The notes below the pieces were generated by a model. The model made no database searches. It saw only the letters and a program-made list of their open reading frames with translations, and had not been told where the DNA came from. Positions 9,105-17,417 of a stretch of DNA of 20,006 bases are shown here, piece after piece; position 1 is the stretch's first letter; every line of letters starts with the position of its first letter. Both the position numbers and the translations under genes were made by a program. The DNA comes from Agrocybe praecox (lineage: Eukaryota > Basidiomycota > Agaricomycetes > Agaricales > Agrocybaceae), in assembly GCA_964017145.1 (NCBI GenBank), contig CAXHKQ010000207.1, positions 1 to 20,006 of the forward strand, written 5' to 3'.

Positions 9105-10275
9105 TACTCTACGCCAGATACTCGAGAAAACACATGAATTCCGAATCGACACACACCACCTGTTCATCGATTTCAAACAAGCATACGACAGTATTGTTAG
9201 AGATGAGCCTTATTCTGCAATGCGTGAATTGGGCATCCCTACGAGACTCATCCTATTATGTCAGATGACCCTAGCAGACACGAGAAGTGCTGTCCGTATA
9301 GCTAAAAAAGCATCCGACCCGTTCACAACAACCAGAGGGACAAGGAGATGCGCTCTCATGTGATTTATTCAACATCTGCCTCGAGATCGTTGTACGTAGA
9401 GCAAATATTGAGTCACTGGGCCACGTAGTCAGAAACTCCGTACAACTCCTTGGTTACGCCGATGACATTGTTGCGAGATCAGAGGTGGCCCTGAAGAACA
9501 CCTACCCGGGAATTACGACAGCGGCGAAAACTATGGGCCTCGTAGTAAACGTCGAGAAAACCAAATATATGAAATCCAGTGCTCGCACTAAAACATGCAG
9601 AAACCTCAAGATCGAAGATGAGGAGTTCGAAGCTGTGACAGATTTCACATATTTGGGAAGTGCAGTTAACATCGAGAACGACGTTACTATTGAAATCAAC
9701 AGAAGAATTATGGCAGCTAACCGCACGCTTTTTGGGCTGAGCCGAATCTTGAGATCTAAGTTCGTGCGACGTAACACCAAAATAAAGATCTACAAGTCTC
9801 TCATAATACCTGTGCTGATATATGGATCGGAGACGTGGACGTTATCAGCAGCAGCTAAGAACATGCTAGGTGTTTTTGAGAGAAGAATTCTTCGAATGAT
9901 TTTTGGTCCTGTTTGTGAGAATGGTTTTTGGAGAATCCGATATAACAATGAGCTGTATCAGTTGTACAAGGATTCTGATATCGTTAAGCGCATCATGAAA
10001 CAACAGCTTCGATGGCTAGGCCATGTTCACCGAATGCACGACGAAGCGCCACCGAAAAAAATTGCATTCGCCTCCGAAAACATCATTGGAGGATCGAGGA
10101 AACAAGGTGCACCCAAATTACGTTGGATGGGGACTGTAGAGAAGGAGCTTAAAGCCTCAAACATCGAAAATTGGAAAAGACTTGCAGTAGACCGAGATAA
10201 TTGGAGAAAAGTTCTTGATAGGCTATGATTCCCCTGTGGATCGTATAGCCATCAAAAGTAAAGTAAGTAAGTAAG
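9088..10275 (+). mobile_element. 5'-truncated RTE-clade retrotransposon, second family
   Basis: The coding remains (9097-10228) are followed by a 25-nt untranslated segment and a tail built on AAGT/AAG units (10254-10275). The tail unit differs from the (TATG)n of the 614-3411 element, and the protein differs at many positions, so this is a different RTE family. No convincing target duplication was found around the element. Truncation falls inside the RT domain, so only about the C-terminal third of a full element is present. Confidence 0.85.
9097..10228 (+). pseudogene. RTE reverse transcriptase, C-terminal part, frameshifted
   Basis: The frame begins at F-V-T-L-R-Q-I-L-E and includes motif A as LFIDFKQAYDS near 9159-9192. 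A single extra base near 9337-9342 (in cagagggacaaggagatgc) shifts the frame. Removing one base restores the RG.QGDALSCDLFN block, and the reading then stays open through the catalytic YADD (9455-9466) to TGA at 10226-10228. Immediately after YADD a few residues of the usual D.IGRS segment are missing. The distal part carries the usual TYLGS, R.I.AAN, FGLSR.LRSK, PVLIYGSETWTL, FERRILRMIFGP and LRWLGHVHRM blocks. It is non-functional because of the truncation and the frameshift. Confidence 0.87.
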
Positions 10276-11004
10276 CTAATCAATTTATTACCGTCGCTTA
10301 ATTAGTGTCTAAATTTAACCAAACACTTAAATATACGAGAAAATCAGATTTTTCGCTAAGAGTCGAGGAAGGATTTTTTACAGAAATAGTATCTTTGAGC
10401 CATTTGAGATACTAGCAACCCGTCGCGGAAGTAGTTTAGTCTAGTACAAAGATAGACTACCATACCAGGCACAACCTAAAATGTTTAGGGAAATCTCGGG
10501 AAATTTTCCCAAGAATACTAGGGTAAGACTTCGCTTGAGAAAGCTTATCCCGTCCTAGCATTTCTAGGGAAAATCTTAAATTTCAGTGATCTTATTATGG
10601 CCCCAGTACTTGGTCCTGGTATAGGTTTTGGGGACTATTTCTGGGATTAGAAATGGTTCCTAGACATTAAACCTCAAATGTTCGACCATGTACAATAGCA
10701 TATATTGCAGGGAAGATATTGATGTGAGATTTTTGATTATCCAAGGTCGAGCCTGAAGATCAAGAAATGTTATGGCTTTGTTAGCAAAAACCCCCCAGAT
10801 GGGTTTAAGTTGACAAGGCACATGAGCTCTGCTCAGTATTTGATTTCCGGGAAATTAGCTTGAATTTCTCGGGAAACTTTTCCCCACAAATTTTTTTCGG
10901 GGTATTTTCTCGACGTTTCTTACTTTACCCTAACTAAACTGGAAAAACATCCCCTGAACTACCCAAGTTAAATAAACCATTCACCTAAACCCGAAATCTC
11001 ACCT
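10276..11004. other. Intergenic, with an imperfect inverted repeat
   Basis: No gene was recognised. Around 10492-10575, gggaaattttcccaagaatactaggg is roughly repeated in reverse complement by cctagcatttctagggaaaat (about 80% match over about 25 bp), and related pieces (gggaaatt, ttctcgggaaacttttcccc) recur near 10850-10880. This looks like a decayed foldback repeat. The left end of the minus-strand LINE relic may reach into this region. Confidence 0.35.
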
Positions 11005-11940
11005 AATACTCGAAATGTCTGATAATGGATGTACTATATCTTCTACGCTTGCTAAGTCCTCGCAGAACTTATACTCATCAGAAATAGATAGTCCCATGAC
11101 CTCAGCATGCTTACCTAATAGACAATGCCCAATGCGATCTGGTTTGTAGTATGTTTTTGTTTAGACATTTTGTTTCACCTCTAGTAGGCCAGAAAAGTTT
11201 CGAGATGGTATAGTCAGCCGTGCTATCACCAGTTAGAAGTTAGCTAAAAATAGTTAGCACAACTATTGTGTTCCTTTTTACTCCCAGTATAGAAAAAGTA
11301 TATCGCTCTCTCTCTCTCATTGTAAACTTGAGGCCTCAGGAAGGGAATAGCTAACTTCTATTGCCAAGTTCTAAAACGTCCTGCCTTGTCAATTTCTCTG
11401 CGGCAGTTTTTAGTGAAAGTATTTCATCCTGAAAAACTGTACAGAAGTTGTTCATCTTGATTGACTCTTCCAGGTGTAGTATGCTCCCCGAAGTTTTCGA
11501 ACCATCAGTATAGACTTCCCGTATTGGTTACCATACTGTTACAGCTCCCCATAACTCTTATATCCGTCATATTGCTCATAATATTTCGATGACCTAATTT
11601 GGAATCCGCATCAAAGCACGCCAGATTGGGAAATCTTCTGCATGCGAGTTTTTTTAGGTGTAGATCGAGAGAGATTATGTCTAGTTGATCTCATTGCCCC
11701 AGAAATTCTTACAACGGCAAGACTTTGCACCGTGGTTAGACTGATCCTTCTGGTCTTTAGTTTGTTGGAGTGCCACAAACCAAAGTTCCATAACATAGGA
11801 TCGGTCTAACCACCGAGGTGTGAATTCATTTCACAATAAGAGGCTTTAGTTCGCACTTCTTCCCGATGAACTTACAGCAGGTGTACCATGCTTTTAGTGC
11901 CTCCTTCCTTCTAGCTTCTATTTTATACTTCGTTGTGGAG
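11005..11940 (-). pseudogene. Decayed LINE with RT thumb, RNase H and C-terminal Cys region
   Basis: Reading the minus strand from 11930 gives, in several frames, EALKAWYTCCKFIGKK, then HTSVVRPILCYGTLV (the V-R-P-I-L-Y-G region that follows the palm), then V-Q-S-L-A...R-I-S-G-A-M-R-S-T (family pattern ACL.ITGAMRTTP) near 11720-11680, and LDLHLKKLA near 11660. Next come Y-T-D-G-S-K (first RNase H aspartate) near 11500, FCTVFQDEILSL (RNase H glutamate region) near 11440-11410, and finally LLGKHAEVMGL with F-C-E-D near 11130-11060. This order, with RNase H after the RT, fits R1/LOA/I-like lineages. Stops and frameshifts are frequent. The clade is uncertain; the LINE assignment is fairly secure. 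Confidence 0.65.
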
Positions 11941-11944
11941 TGGA

Positions 11945-12167
11945 GAGTGGAAAACTTAATCCATTTTGGATCACATATAAACTTAATACTTTTAATGATC
12001 AACATTTAATAACTAAAGGTATTAACATTTTTTGTTCAGCTTCGGCAGTCGACACGACGATAAAATGTATGGGATCGTGCGATTCTCATCAGTTGATCAT
12101 CGCGGGTATTAAATTTTATTATCTTCCCATGAGTTGATACTTTGAGGGATTACGTTTTTCTCCCAAA
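11945..12167. mobile_element. Family G MITE, copy 2, inverted and missing its ends
   Basis: The reverse complement matches 5997-6216 of copy 1 over about 220 bp with scattered differences. Shared blocks include gtgatccaaaatggattaag, ttcagcttcggcagtcgac, ttgatcatcgcgggtatt and gggattacgtttttctcc. The CACTGTTGTAAAT termini are not recognisable at either side, so this copy is older or truncated. Confidence 0.8.
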
Positions 12168-12935
12168 ACGGGCGGCCTTGCATATATCAAAATGGAATTC
12201 GCATATTAGCTCAACTGTTCCAAGTTAAATATAAACACCAAAAACCCGCTAGTCAAGTCAGGATTAATCCCAAGATCTCAGAATGAATAGCTACCGGTAG
12301 CTTTTCAAAAACGTCGTTTACTTCAAAAGTTTTACATTACATCACCCATTCATTCTTACTTGAGTCGAACATTTATCTTGATCCTGCATTGTTAATTCAG
12401 CGTTCTTCTGTCCATCTTAGCCAGAATCTACATTACTGATCTAATAGCTAATAGGGCACTTTTTGGAAAAAAGACTACGGTTTTAGAAAAATTAAAACTT
12501 TGTACGTTGAAAGTAAACCGATTTGGACCGTTGATTCGTCTTTTAGAGATGCATAAGCCTACGTAATTTATTAATGAAAATTTTAGCCCCGTAGACTGAG
12601 AAAAACGTAAAAATAAACTAAAAATATCATGTTTTTTTGGAATAATTCGGCGACCGTAGCACCTACAATGATGTAATAAAGTGCAAAATATTCAAAAAGT
12701 AAGGCTGTACAAAAGTTACCTTGAAAAACTTCTTGTGGGGACTGCATACTGAGATCAAATCTCGTTCGAATTTCGGGTAAAAATTGTTACTGGTTTATAT
12801 TTTCAAAACAGTTAGATGTAGGAAGCTCGGGTAGGCACCAGAATGAAAACAACAATGCGAAAAAACACCCCGATAAGGCTTCCTCTAGGAAGGGTTTCCT
12901 ACATTTGTTTAAGACGGCAATAAACACAGACCACC
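12168..12935. other. AT-rich non-coding stretch, nothing recognised
   Basis: No supported gene, structured RNA or repeat. The few open frames are short and have no recognisable family features. Confidence 0.4.
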
Positions 12936-13165
12936 TTGCAAACATCTCCACCAATATGCTGCAAGAACATAATGAAACACCATGTGGCATGACCACGATT
13001 GAAATCCTGGAGTCAATATCCTTCCAACGACACCCATATTCAATTTTCCACCAATATGCTGCAAGATCATGTTGCAAGAACATGTTGACACATCATATGG
13101 CATGGTCACGATTGAAGTCCTGAAGTCAATACCTTTCCAACGATACCCATATTGCTATACCTTCG
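12936..13165 (+). repeat. Two-unit tandem repeat, period about 114 bp
   Basis: Unit 1 (about 12955-13065) and unit 2 (about 13070-13165) share tgcaagaacat, catcatatggcatg-like, cacgattgaa.tcctg.agtcaat, ccttccaacga.acccatatt. The same sequence reappears at 19590-19750. Because the repeat is rich in open codons, several short frames overlap it on both strands; none looks like a gene. Confidence 0.7.
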
Positions 13166-13210
13166 CAACTAAAACACACTTCCAAATCACTACGTTAAGT
13201 AACCTTCGAA

Positions 13211-13238
13211 AACGTAACGTAAAAGCTCACGTTACGTT
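13211..13238. repeat. Perfect inverted repeat, 10-bp arms
   Basis: aacgtaacgt (13211-13220) and acgttacgtt (13229-13238) flank an 8-nt loop. It lies in otherwise unremarkable DNA, and no function can be assigned. Confidence 0.6.
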
Positions 13239-13414
13239 ATCTAGCTCGGTGCTCCTGCTATGCTCGTAAGCATATGCCAAATACCGAGACATATTCGTTA
13301 AACGCGTAATCTATATATGTGAACGCAGTTGGCCTTTACAATAGGCGTGCTGAGCCTTTGACAACATAGCCGGATTCACAGAAGAAATGATATCCACTTA
13401 CCTCGCTAATATTT

Positions 13415-14476
13415 TTTAAATCTCCACCATCCATTCCATTATTATGCGCTGTAAAAAATCCTGTTGTAAACTGTTAGTCGCCAAATGGATTACGACGTTT
13501 TGAAAACCTTATAGCGTTTTAGTGTAAATTCGTCACCCTGGCAATACCAGGGTAACGAAAACAATTGAAAACACGTGAATTGATTATTGAAATTTTTCAT
13601 GAAAATCCTAAGTGGACTTTCAAACACAACGCGAGAAAATCTAAAGTTTGTCGGGAAACAGTTTCAAAAGTTATCAAATAATTCCACAAGGACTTGACTG
13701 TCGGAAGGAAACATGGTTCTGGAGCAAAAAAAAGGAATTTGTAACCAGAAAACTGCCACGAAAGTAACCTCATTGTTTAAGAAGGATCCTGGACTATCAC
13801 AAGAAAAGTGGCTCAAAAAGCAGGTTGCTCGAAGACATTCGCTTAAAGAGTCAAGAAACAGAAACAACTAAGAACGTACAAGGTACAAAAAGTCCTAGAC
13901 AGGAATGCTGTAAAGAACGAAGAAGCCTAAAAAACGAGCTCAAAAGTTGAAAAGGGATTTTTTCTCAAAATTTCACTGCTGCGTAATGGACGATGAACCG
14001 TACGTCTTGGCTGATTTCAAGCAGCTTCCTGGACAGGAACTTTATGTCGCCGACTCAAGAGGGAATGTCGACGAAGAATTCAGGCCAAGTTCCCCAAGAA
14101 GTTTCTCATCTGGCAGGCGATTTGTTCCTGTGGGGAAAGAAGTAAATTTTTCGTGGCTTCTGGCACTATAATGGCTTTTGCCATTTTTACGTAATCATAA
14201 AGTGTCCACGTTCTTTATGCCGGATCTAGCTTCCTGCCACTACAGTAAGGCCACCTTGGAGTGGTACAAAAGAAACCAGGTCAATTTTGTACCACGGGAA
14301 GCTAATATGAGATTTAAATTCGTCACCCTGGCAATACCAGGGTAACGAACTTACACCAAAACGCTACTAGGTTTTCAAAACGTGGCTACTATACGTCGTA
14401 ATCCATTTGGCGACTAACAGTTTACAACAGGATTTTTTACAGTGCATAATAATGGAATGGATGGTGGAGATTTAAA
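13415..14476. mobile_element. Family H MITE, copy B: composite element bracketing a transposase relic
   Basis: The left half-element is 13447-13559 and the right half is about 14311-14444, each containing the central hairpin loop; the 35 bases at 13525-13559 and 14315-14349 are identical. Termini are CGCTGTAAAAAATCC (a one-base change from CACTG) at 13447 and GGATTTTTTACAGTG ending at 14444. Outside them the flanks are themselves a 32-bp perfect inverted repeat (13415-13446 and 14445-14476), so the whole foldback is 1062 bp. The left arm has lost about 13 bp next to tacgacg. Between the loops sits a 0.75-kb DD37E transposase relic. Either two H copies recombined around it or it inserted in the loop and the loop was duplicated. 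Confidence 0.75.
13571..14306 (+). pseudogene. DD37E (mariner/Tc1 superfamily) transposase relic
   Basis: Pieces in changing frames follow the order of an ITmD37E-type transposase. The first helix-turn-helix starts at about 13571 (IIEIFHENPKWTFKHNA.. KVCRETVSKVIK, then a stop). A G-S-G-A-K-K linker follows, then a second helix-turn-helix near 13800 (RKVAQKAGCSKTF..RVKK) and TYKVQKVLDRNAVKNEEA near 13874-13927. An extra T near 13928 shifts the frame into KKRAQKLKRDF. The catalytic core has CCVMDDE (first Asp region) at 13977-13997, then DFKQLPGQE, and the second Asp in PDLASCHYSK at 14223. A stop is present at 14169-14171, with a deletion before it. The third residue, Glu, should lie 38 codons after 14223, but homology ends at about 14306, where family H sequence begins, so it is absent. 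No TA-flanked termini of its own are visible. Confidence 0.8.
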
Positions 14477-14515
14477 TTCATTAAATATCCAATTAATAAT
14501 ATATATTACATGTAT

Positions 14516-14541
14516 ATTATATATGATGCATCATATATAAT
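14516..14541. repeat. 26-bp perfect AT-rich palindrome
   Basis: attatatatgatg followed directly by its reverse complement catcatatataat, with no loop. It sits between copy B and copy C of family H in DNA made largely of AT runs (14490-14545). Confidence 0.7.
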
Positions 14542-14587
14542 TAGTTCTACGGAAAGGAACTACAAAATTGGTGTTATGACGTAAGTT

Positions 14588-14644
14588 GAGATTTAAATTC
14601 GTCACCCTGGCAATACCAGGGTAACGAACTTACACCAAAACGCT
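14588..14644 (+). mobile_element. Family H MITE, copy C, fragment
   Basis: 57 bases, gagatttaaattcgtcac through accaaaacgct, containing the ACCCTGG-caata-CCAGGGT hairpin, are identical to the corresponding part of copies B and D. The arms on both sides are missing. Confidence 0.8.
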
Positions 14645-14654
14645 TTCAAACATG

Positions 14655-14685
14655 ATCTCATATTAGTTTAAAGCTAATATGAGAT
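14655..14685. repeat. Inverted repeat, 12-bp arms
   Basis: atctcatattag (14655-14666) and ctaatatgagat (14674-14685) surround a 7-nt loop, tttaaag. The right arm continues directly into family H copy D. The same gctaatatgagat occurs at the junction between transposase relic and MITE at 14301. Confidence 0.7.
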
Positions 14686-14686
14686 T

Positions 14687-15025
14687 TAAATTCGTCACCC
14701 TGGCAATACCAGGGTAACGAACTTACACCAAAACGCTACTAGGTTTTCAAAAATACTATGCGTCGTAATCCATTTTGCGACTAACGGTTTACACCACACC
14801 GAAAAAACATTTTTATTCCCTTACACGAACTTTTTACCCTGCAGTTTCACATGAACTTTAAATCCAGTCTTTCCACAGATTGCTTCCACAACTTACATAA
14901 AATATAAGTAAGTTAAATGACATTCTCCGGAGAATTTTATGTGTTACGAATCAGATTTCAGTAAAGCCCCTAAGCCGAGCAATGTTTCTTAATTCATTTC
15001 TATCAGTGCAGGATTTTTTATAGTG
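14687..15025 (+). mobile_element. Family H MITE, copy D, split by a family F insertion
   Basis: The loop and right arm run from 14687 to 14796 (through gtaatccattttgcgactaacggtttacacca). The last piece, ggattttttatagtg, is found at 15011-15025 after 212 bp of family F plus its target duplication. Joining the two restores the normal H right end except that the terminal CAGTG reads TAGTG. The left arm is absent. The first 66 bases of this copy plus the preceding 14 are identical to 14301-14380 in copy B. Confidence 0.8.
14797..15008. mobile_element. Family F MITE, copy 1, complete
   Basis: 212 bp starting CACCGAAAAAAC and ending TTCATTTCTATCAGTG, flanked by the 2-bp duplication CA (14795-14796 and 15009-15010), inserted inside family H copy D. 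The interior includes a palindrome, attctccggagaat, and an imperfect inverted repeat around aacttac...gtaagtt. There is no coding capacity. An inverted second copy lies at 17836-18088. Confidence 0.85.
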
Positions 15026-15096
15026 TGTCAAAAGACCGCTGGATCATACTATCTGGCCCAGCCGACTTATATGACTTGAACGAACTAGCAACCCAT

Positions 15097-15259
15097 CACT
15101 GTAAAAAATTCTGGTGTAAGCCATTAATCGCGAAATGGATTACGACGCACAGTAGTCGCGTTTTTAAAACCTAGTAGCGTTTTGGTGACGAATTTACACT
15201 AAAACGCTACTAAGTTTACAAAACGCGACTAACGGTTTACACCAGGATTTTTTACAGTG
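15097..15259. mobile_element. Family H MITE, copy E, both ends intact
   Basis: 163 bp from CACTGTAAAAAATTCTGG to CCAGGATTTTTTACAGTG, flanked by the 2-bp duplication AT (15095-15096 and 15260-15261). The two arms are complementary, but the central ACCCTGG...CCAGGGT loop is deleted, so the arms meet at gttttggtgacgaattt. The right arm has also lost a short block around actactatgcgtcgtaatcc. This copy best defines the family ends. Confidence 0.88.
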
Positions 15260-15566
15260 ATCTGACCCTCCTATACTAACTATGCAGTCAATAATATTAA
15301 AGGATATACAATCAGAGAAGTCAGTCGTTTGGTTATTAACTATATATCTGGGACAGAATTTGGGAAATGATCATTCATCGAAATACTCACAATTTTCTCA
15401 CCATATTCAGCCCAGCTACCATCGCTTCTTTTGACAAAATCTTTTTCAACCTTAAATCTTCGTTCGAGCTATATATGCTTTCACAGTACGACTTCTAGGA
15501 TTCCCTTTTTGCTCTCCTACACGGCTGGATCTTTGCAGACCCCATTTGTCTTAAGAGGAGAATGTA

Positions 15567-15769
15567 TTAACATTCCTGGCGGATGTTGAATCTATGTTCA
15601 ACTTATCTACCTCTCCTGTCTAATAAGTCCGAAGATTTATCACAGAGCTGTACTCTAATATTTGACATGAGTTCAGCAAATGTCTATGGCTAGTATATGA
15701 CCGGTTCCGTCTGGGCCAAGAGATGAGTATATATATACTCATAGATTCAACATCCACCAGGAATGTTAA
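15567..15769. repeat. Foldback structure with 30-bp arms
   Basis: The left arm (15567-15596, ttaacattcctgg.ggatg...) and right arm (15740-15769) are reverse complements with one mismatch in 30, separated by 143 bp. The right arm overlaps a 20-bp perfect palindrome, atgagtatatatatactcat, at 15723-15742. Matching stops sharply at both outer edges. It may be a small foldback or MITE-like element; the ends do not carry CACTG. Confidence 0.7.
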
Positions 15770-15849
15770 CCGGTTTCTTGTTTTGAGTCTCCTCATTGTC
15801 CCTTTGAGAATAGGCAGATCATCGCTGCAAAATTAAATCAGGAAGTGCT

Positions 15850-16560
15850 GTCCAGCCTCCTTCGAAGAACATTACGAGCCGTCGCTTGTTTCAAACATGT
15901 GAAGCAAAACTGCACCCTTAACATTGTACCTCGTTTTTTCCATCTTTTGCGCTGCAGTCAACCAGAGCAAGACGAAGTTTCTCCCTTTCCTTCGACTCCT
16001 GCTTGCTGACCAGTTTTTTAGCAGTTTCTCGTCCCTTCTCCACAGCCGTACCAGACGACTTCTTCGATAGCTTAAACTTGTAGTGAGCTCCGCCGCAGAA
16101 TTACCAGACGACTGTTTTGGAGCTTTCCACATCTTTGTTGGCATCAGAAAGTTTGCGTTTTGCAGCCTTTTCTGCCTCACTCTTCATTCTTTTTTTTAGC
16201 TTAAAATCTTATGTGGTCTTCGTGGATGAGAGGGACAATACCTAGTAGTTCCTTGAAGTGAAGCTGATCATTGATATAGCCTTCCAGGGCTGTATCATTC
16301 ACTATGGTTTGAGCCTTTAGTAAAGATTCTTCTTCTTCTGCTGAAAGGGTTTCTCTGCCACGGAATATTTTCACTGATTTAAAGGCCTTTTTTCTTCTTT
16401 GATGGTCTCTAGTATTTTTGCATGTCCGTATGATCTGGCTTTTCGGAATTTGAGGAAGTGAAAGAGTAAACGATAAAAGCCTGAAGATACATGTCCTGAT
16501 AACTACATCAGGTATGTTTTGATGGCTTTCTACTTCATCTCTAAAGATCACACCTGCTTC
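15850..16560 (-). pseudogene. Unrecognised decayed coding-like region
   Basis: The minus strand holds an open frame at 16551-16201 with a charged, gene-like C-terminal half (KKAFKSVKIFRGRETL, AEEEESLLKAQTIV, HFKELLGIVPLIHEDH). After its stop, Lys/Arg/Glu-rich sequence continues in shifting frames (KSEAEKAAKRKLSDANKDVE near 16185-16125, KLSKKSSGTAVEKGRETAKK near 16075-16015, LVDCSAKDGKNEVQC near 15965-15920). The basic, low-hydrophobic composition and a C-x-x-C-like end recall the C-terminal tails of some pogo-type transposases, but I cannot identify it and would not assign a function. It could also be two unrelated remnants. Confidence 0.3.
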
Positions 16561-16725
16561 TTTGGTGTTTTCGATATTTTTGATAAGATTTTTGTAATTT
16601 CATCATTTGTCCAGACGCCTCCAATCCCGAAATGTGTCTTGATGACTGCATCAGATTTGTGTCCTAGCTTTCCACATCTCTATAGAGATCATACCTGTTT
16701 TAGGGCTTTTTTTGAAAAAAAAATC
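16485..16725 (+). repeat. Diverged two-unit direct repeat
   Basis: About 16493-16560 and about 16630-16700 share tgtcttgatgactgcatcag-like, tgtttt/tgtcct, gctttc.acttc/catctct, agagatca.acctg and tttt, with roughly 70% identity by eye at a spacing of about 140 bp. The repeat overlaps the start of the unrecognised minus-strand frame. Confidence 0.4.
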
Positions 16726-16762
16726 CCTTCCTCATGGAATTGTCCGTTAACCTTTTGAGCAT

Positions 16763-17402
16763 ATTATACAATTGTCAGTTCTTATACTATTTTTACGATT
16801 GAGGTCGCGTTTGAAAGCTGCATTCTTTCGCTTTAAGTCTGTGTGTAGTTATCCAAAATTTTAGGAGCTAGCGAAATATTAGGGTTTTGGTAGTTTTTTC
16901 GAGGCTTTTTAAATATAACTTCGGTGAATGTGAATGGATTTTTAAGTTTAACTTTGTCCGTACTCAGAAGTTATATAACTCCCCATTATTTGTTTTTCCG
17001 AAAATTTCACACCGGTCTGAAAAAAATCGAAAAACTCAAATTTTGAATCAAAAATTCGAGTAGAAACTCCAATTCGAAGAGTCTTTATCATTAATTTTGG
17101 AAAGTGTGAATGCCACCAGAACAAACAAGACTTCTAATTTCAAAAACAGAAAACCGCTTGAGACGATTCGAAGTGGTTCGGAAGATATGCAAGTTTAAGT
17201 GAAGGTAGTTTTGGGAAAATGTGAGGTTTTAGCGCCTGCCTGTATGTTAACATTTTTAACTGCTTATGAAATGGTATTTGGTATCCTATTTCTACAAGTA
17301 AAAGCGAGTTTGAGAGTTGTATTCTTCACGAAGCAATATTGAAATAGTTTTTGGAAATTTGGAGCTAGTTTTAAGATATTGGGGTTTTGGTAGAGGTCAT
17401 TT
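16763..17402 (+). repeat. Large tandem repeat (unit about 450-490 bp), first block
   Basis: One full unit and the start of a second. Landmarks are gcgtttgaaagctgcattctt, ggagctag...atattagggttttggtag, aacttcggtgaa, caaaaattcgagtagaaactcc, accgcttgaga, gaagtggttcggaagatatgcaagtttaagtgaagg, and then the next unit's ttatgaaatggtatttggtatcctatttctacaagtaaaagcgagtttgagag. The ggagct landmark falls at 16863 and 17353, 490 bp apart. The array breaks off at 17402 and resumes near 18705. No coding potential was recognised. Confidence 0.75.
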
Positions 17403-17417
17403 TGTATGTATGTATGT
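17400..17417. repeat. Short TATG microsatellite
   Basis: tatgtatgtatgtata directly at the point where the large tandem repeat is broken. It resembles the tail of an RTE element, but no RTE sequence precedes it on the + strand. Confidence 0.6.

Noticed and set aside
12787..13269. Cluster of small frames on both strands
   Set aside because: They overlie the 114-bp tandem repeat, which is open in several frames; similar frames reappear at the second copy near 19.6 kb without conservation of one reading frame.
13571..14306. The DD37E relic as the transposase that moves family H
   Set aside because: DD37E elements duplicate TA at their targets, whereas H shows a 2-bp AT at copy E and its sister families CG and CA; the ends also differ from mariner-type ends as far as known.
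13415..15259. CRISPR-like array because of repeated identical blocks with spacers
   Set aside because: The blocks are MITE copies of unequal length with their own inverted arms and target duplications; the context is eukaryotic.
17400..17417. RTE 3' tail suggested by the TATG run
   Set aside because: The sequence before it is the large tandem repeat, with no RTE C-terminal coding sequence.
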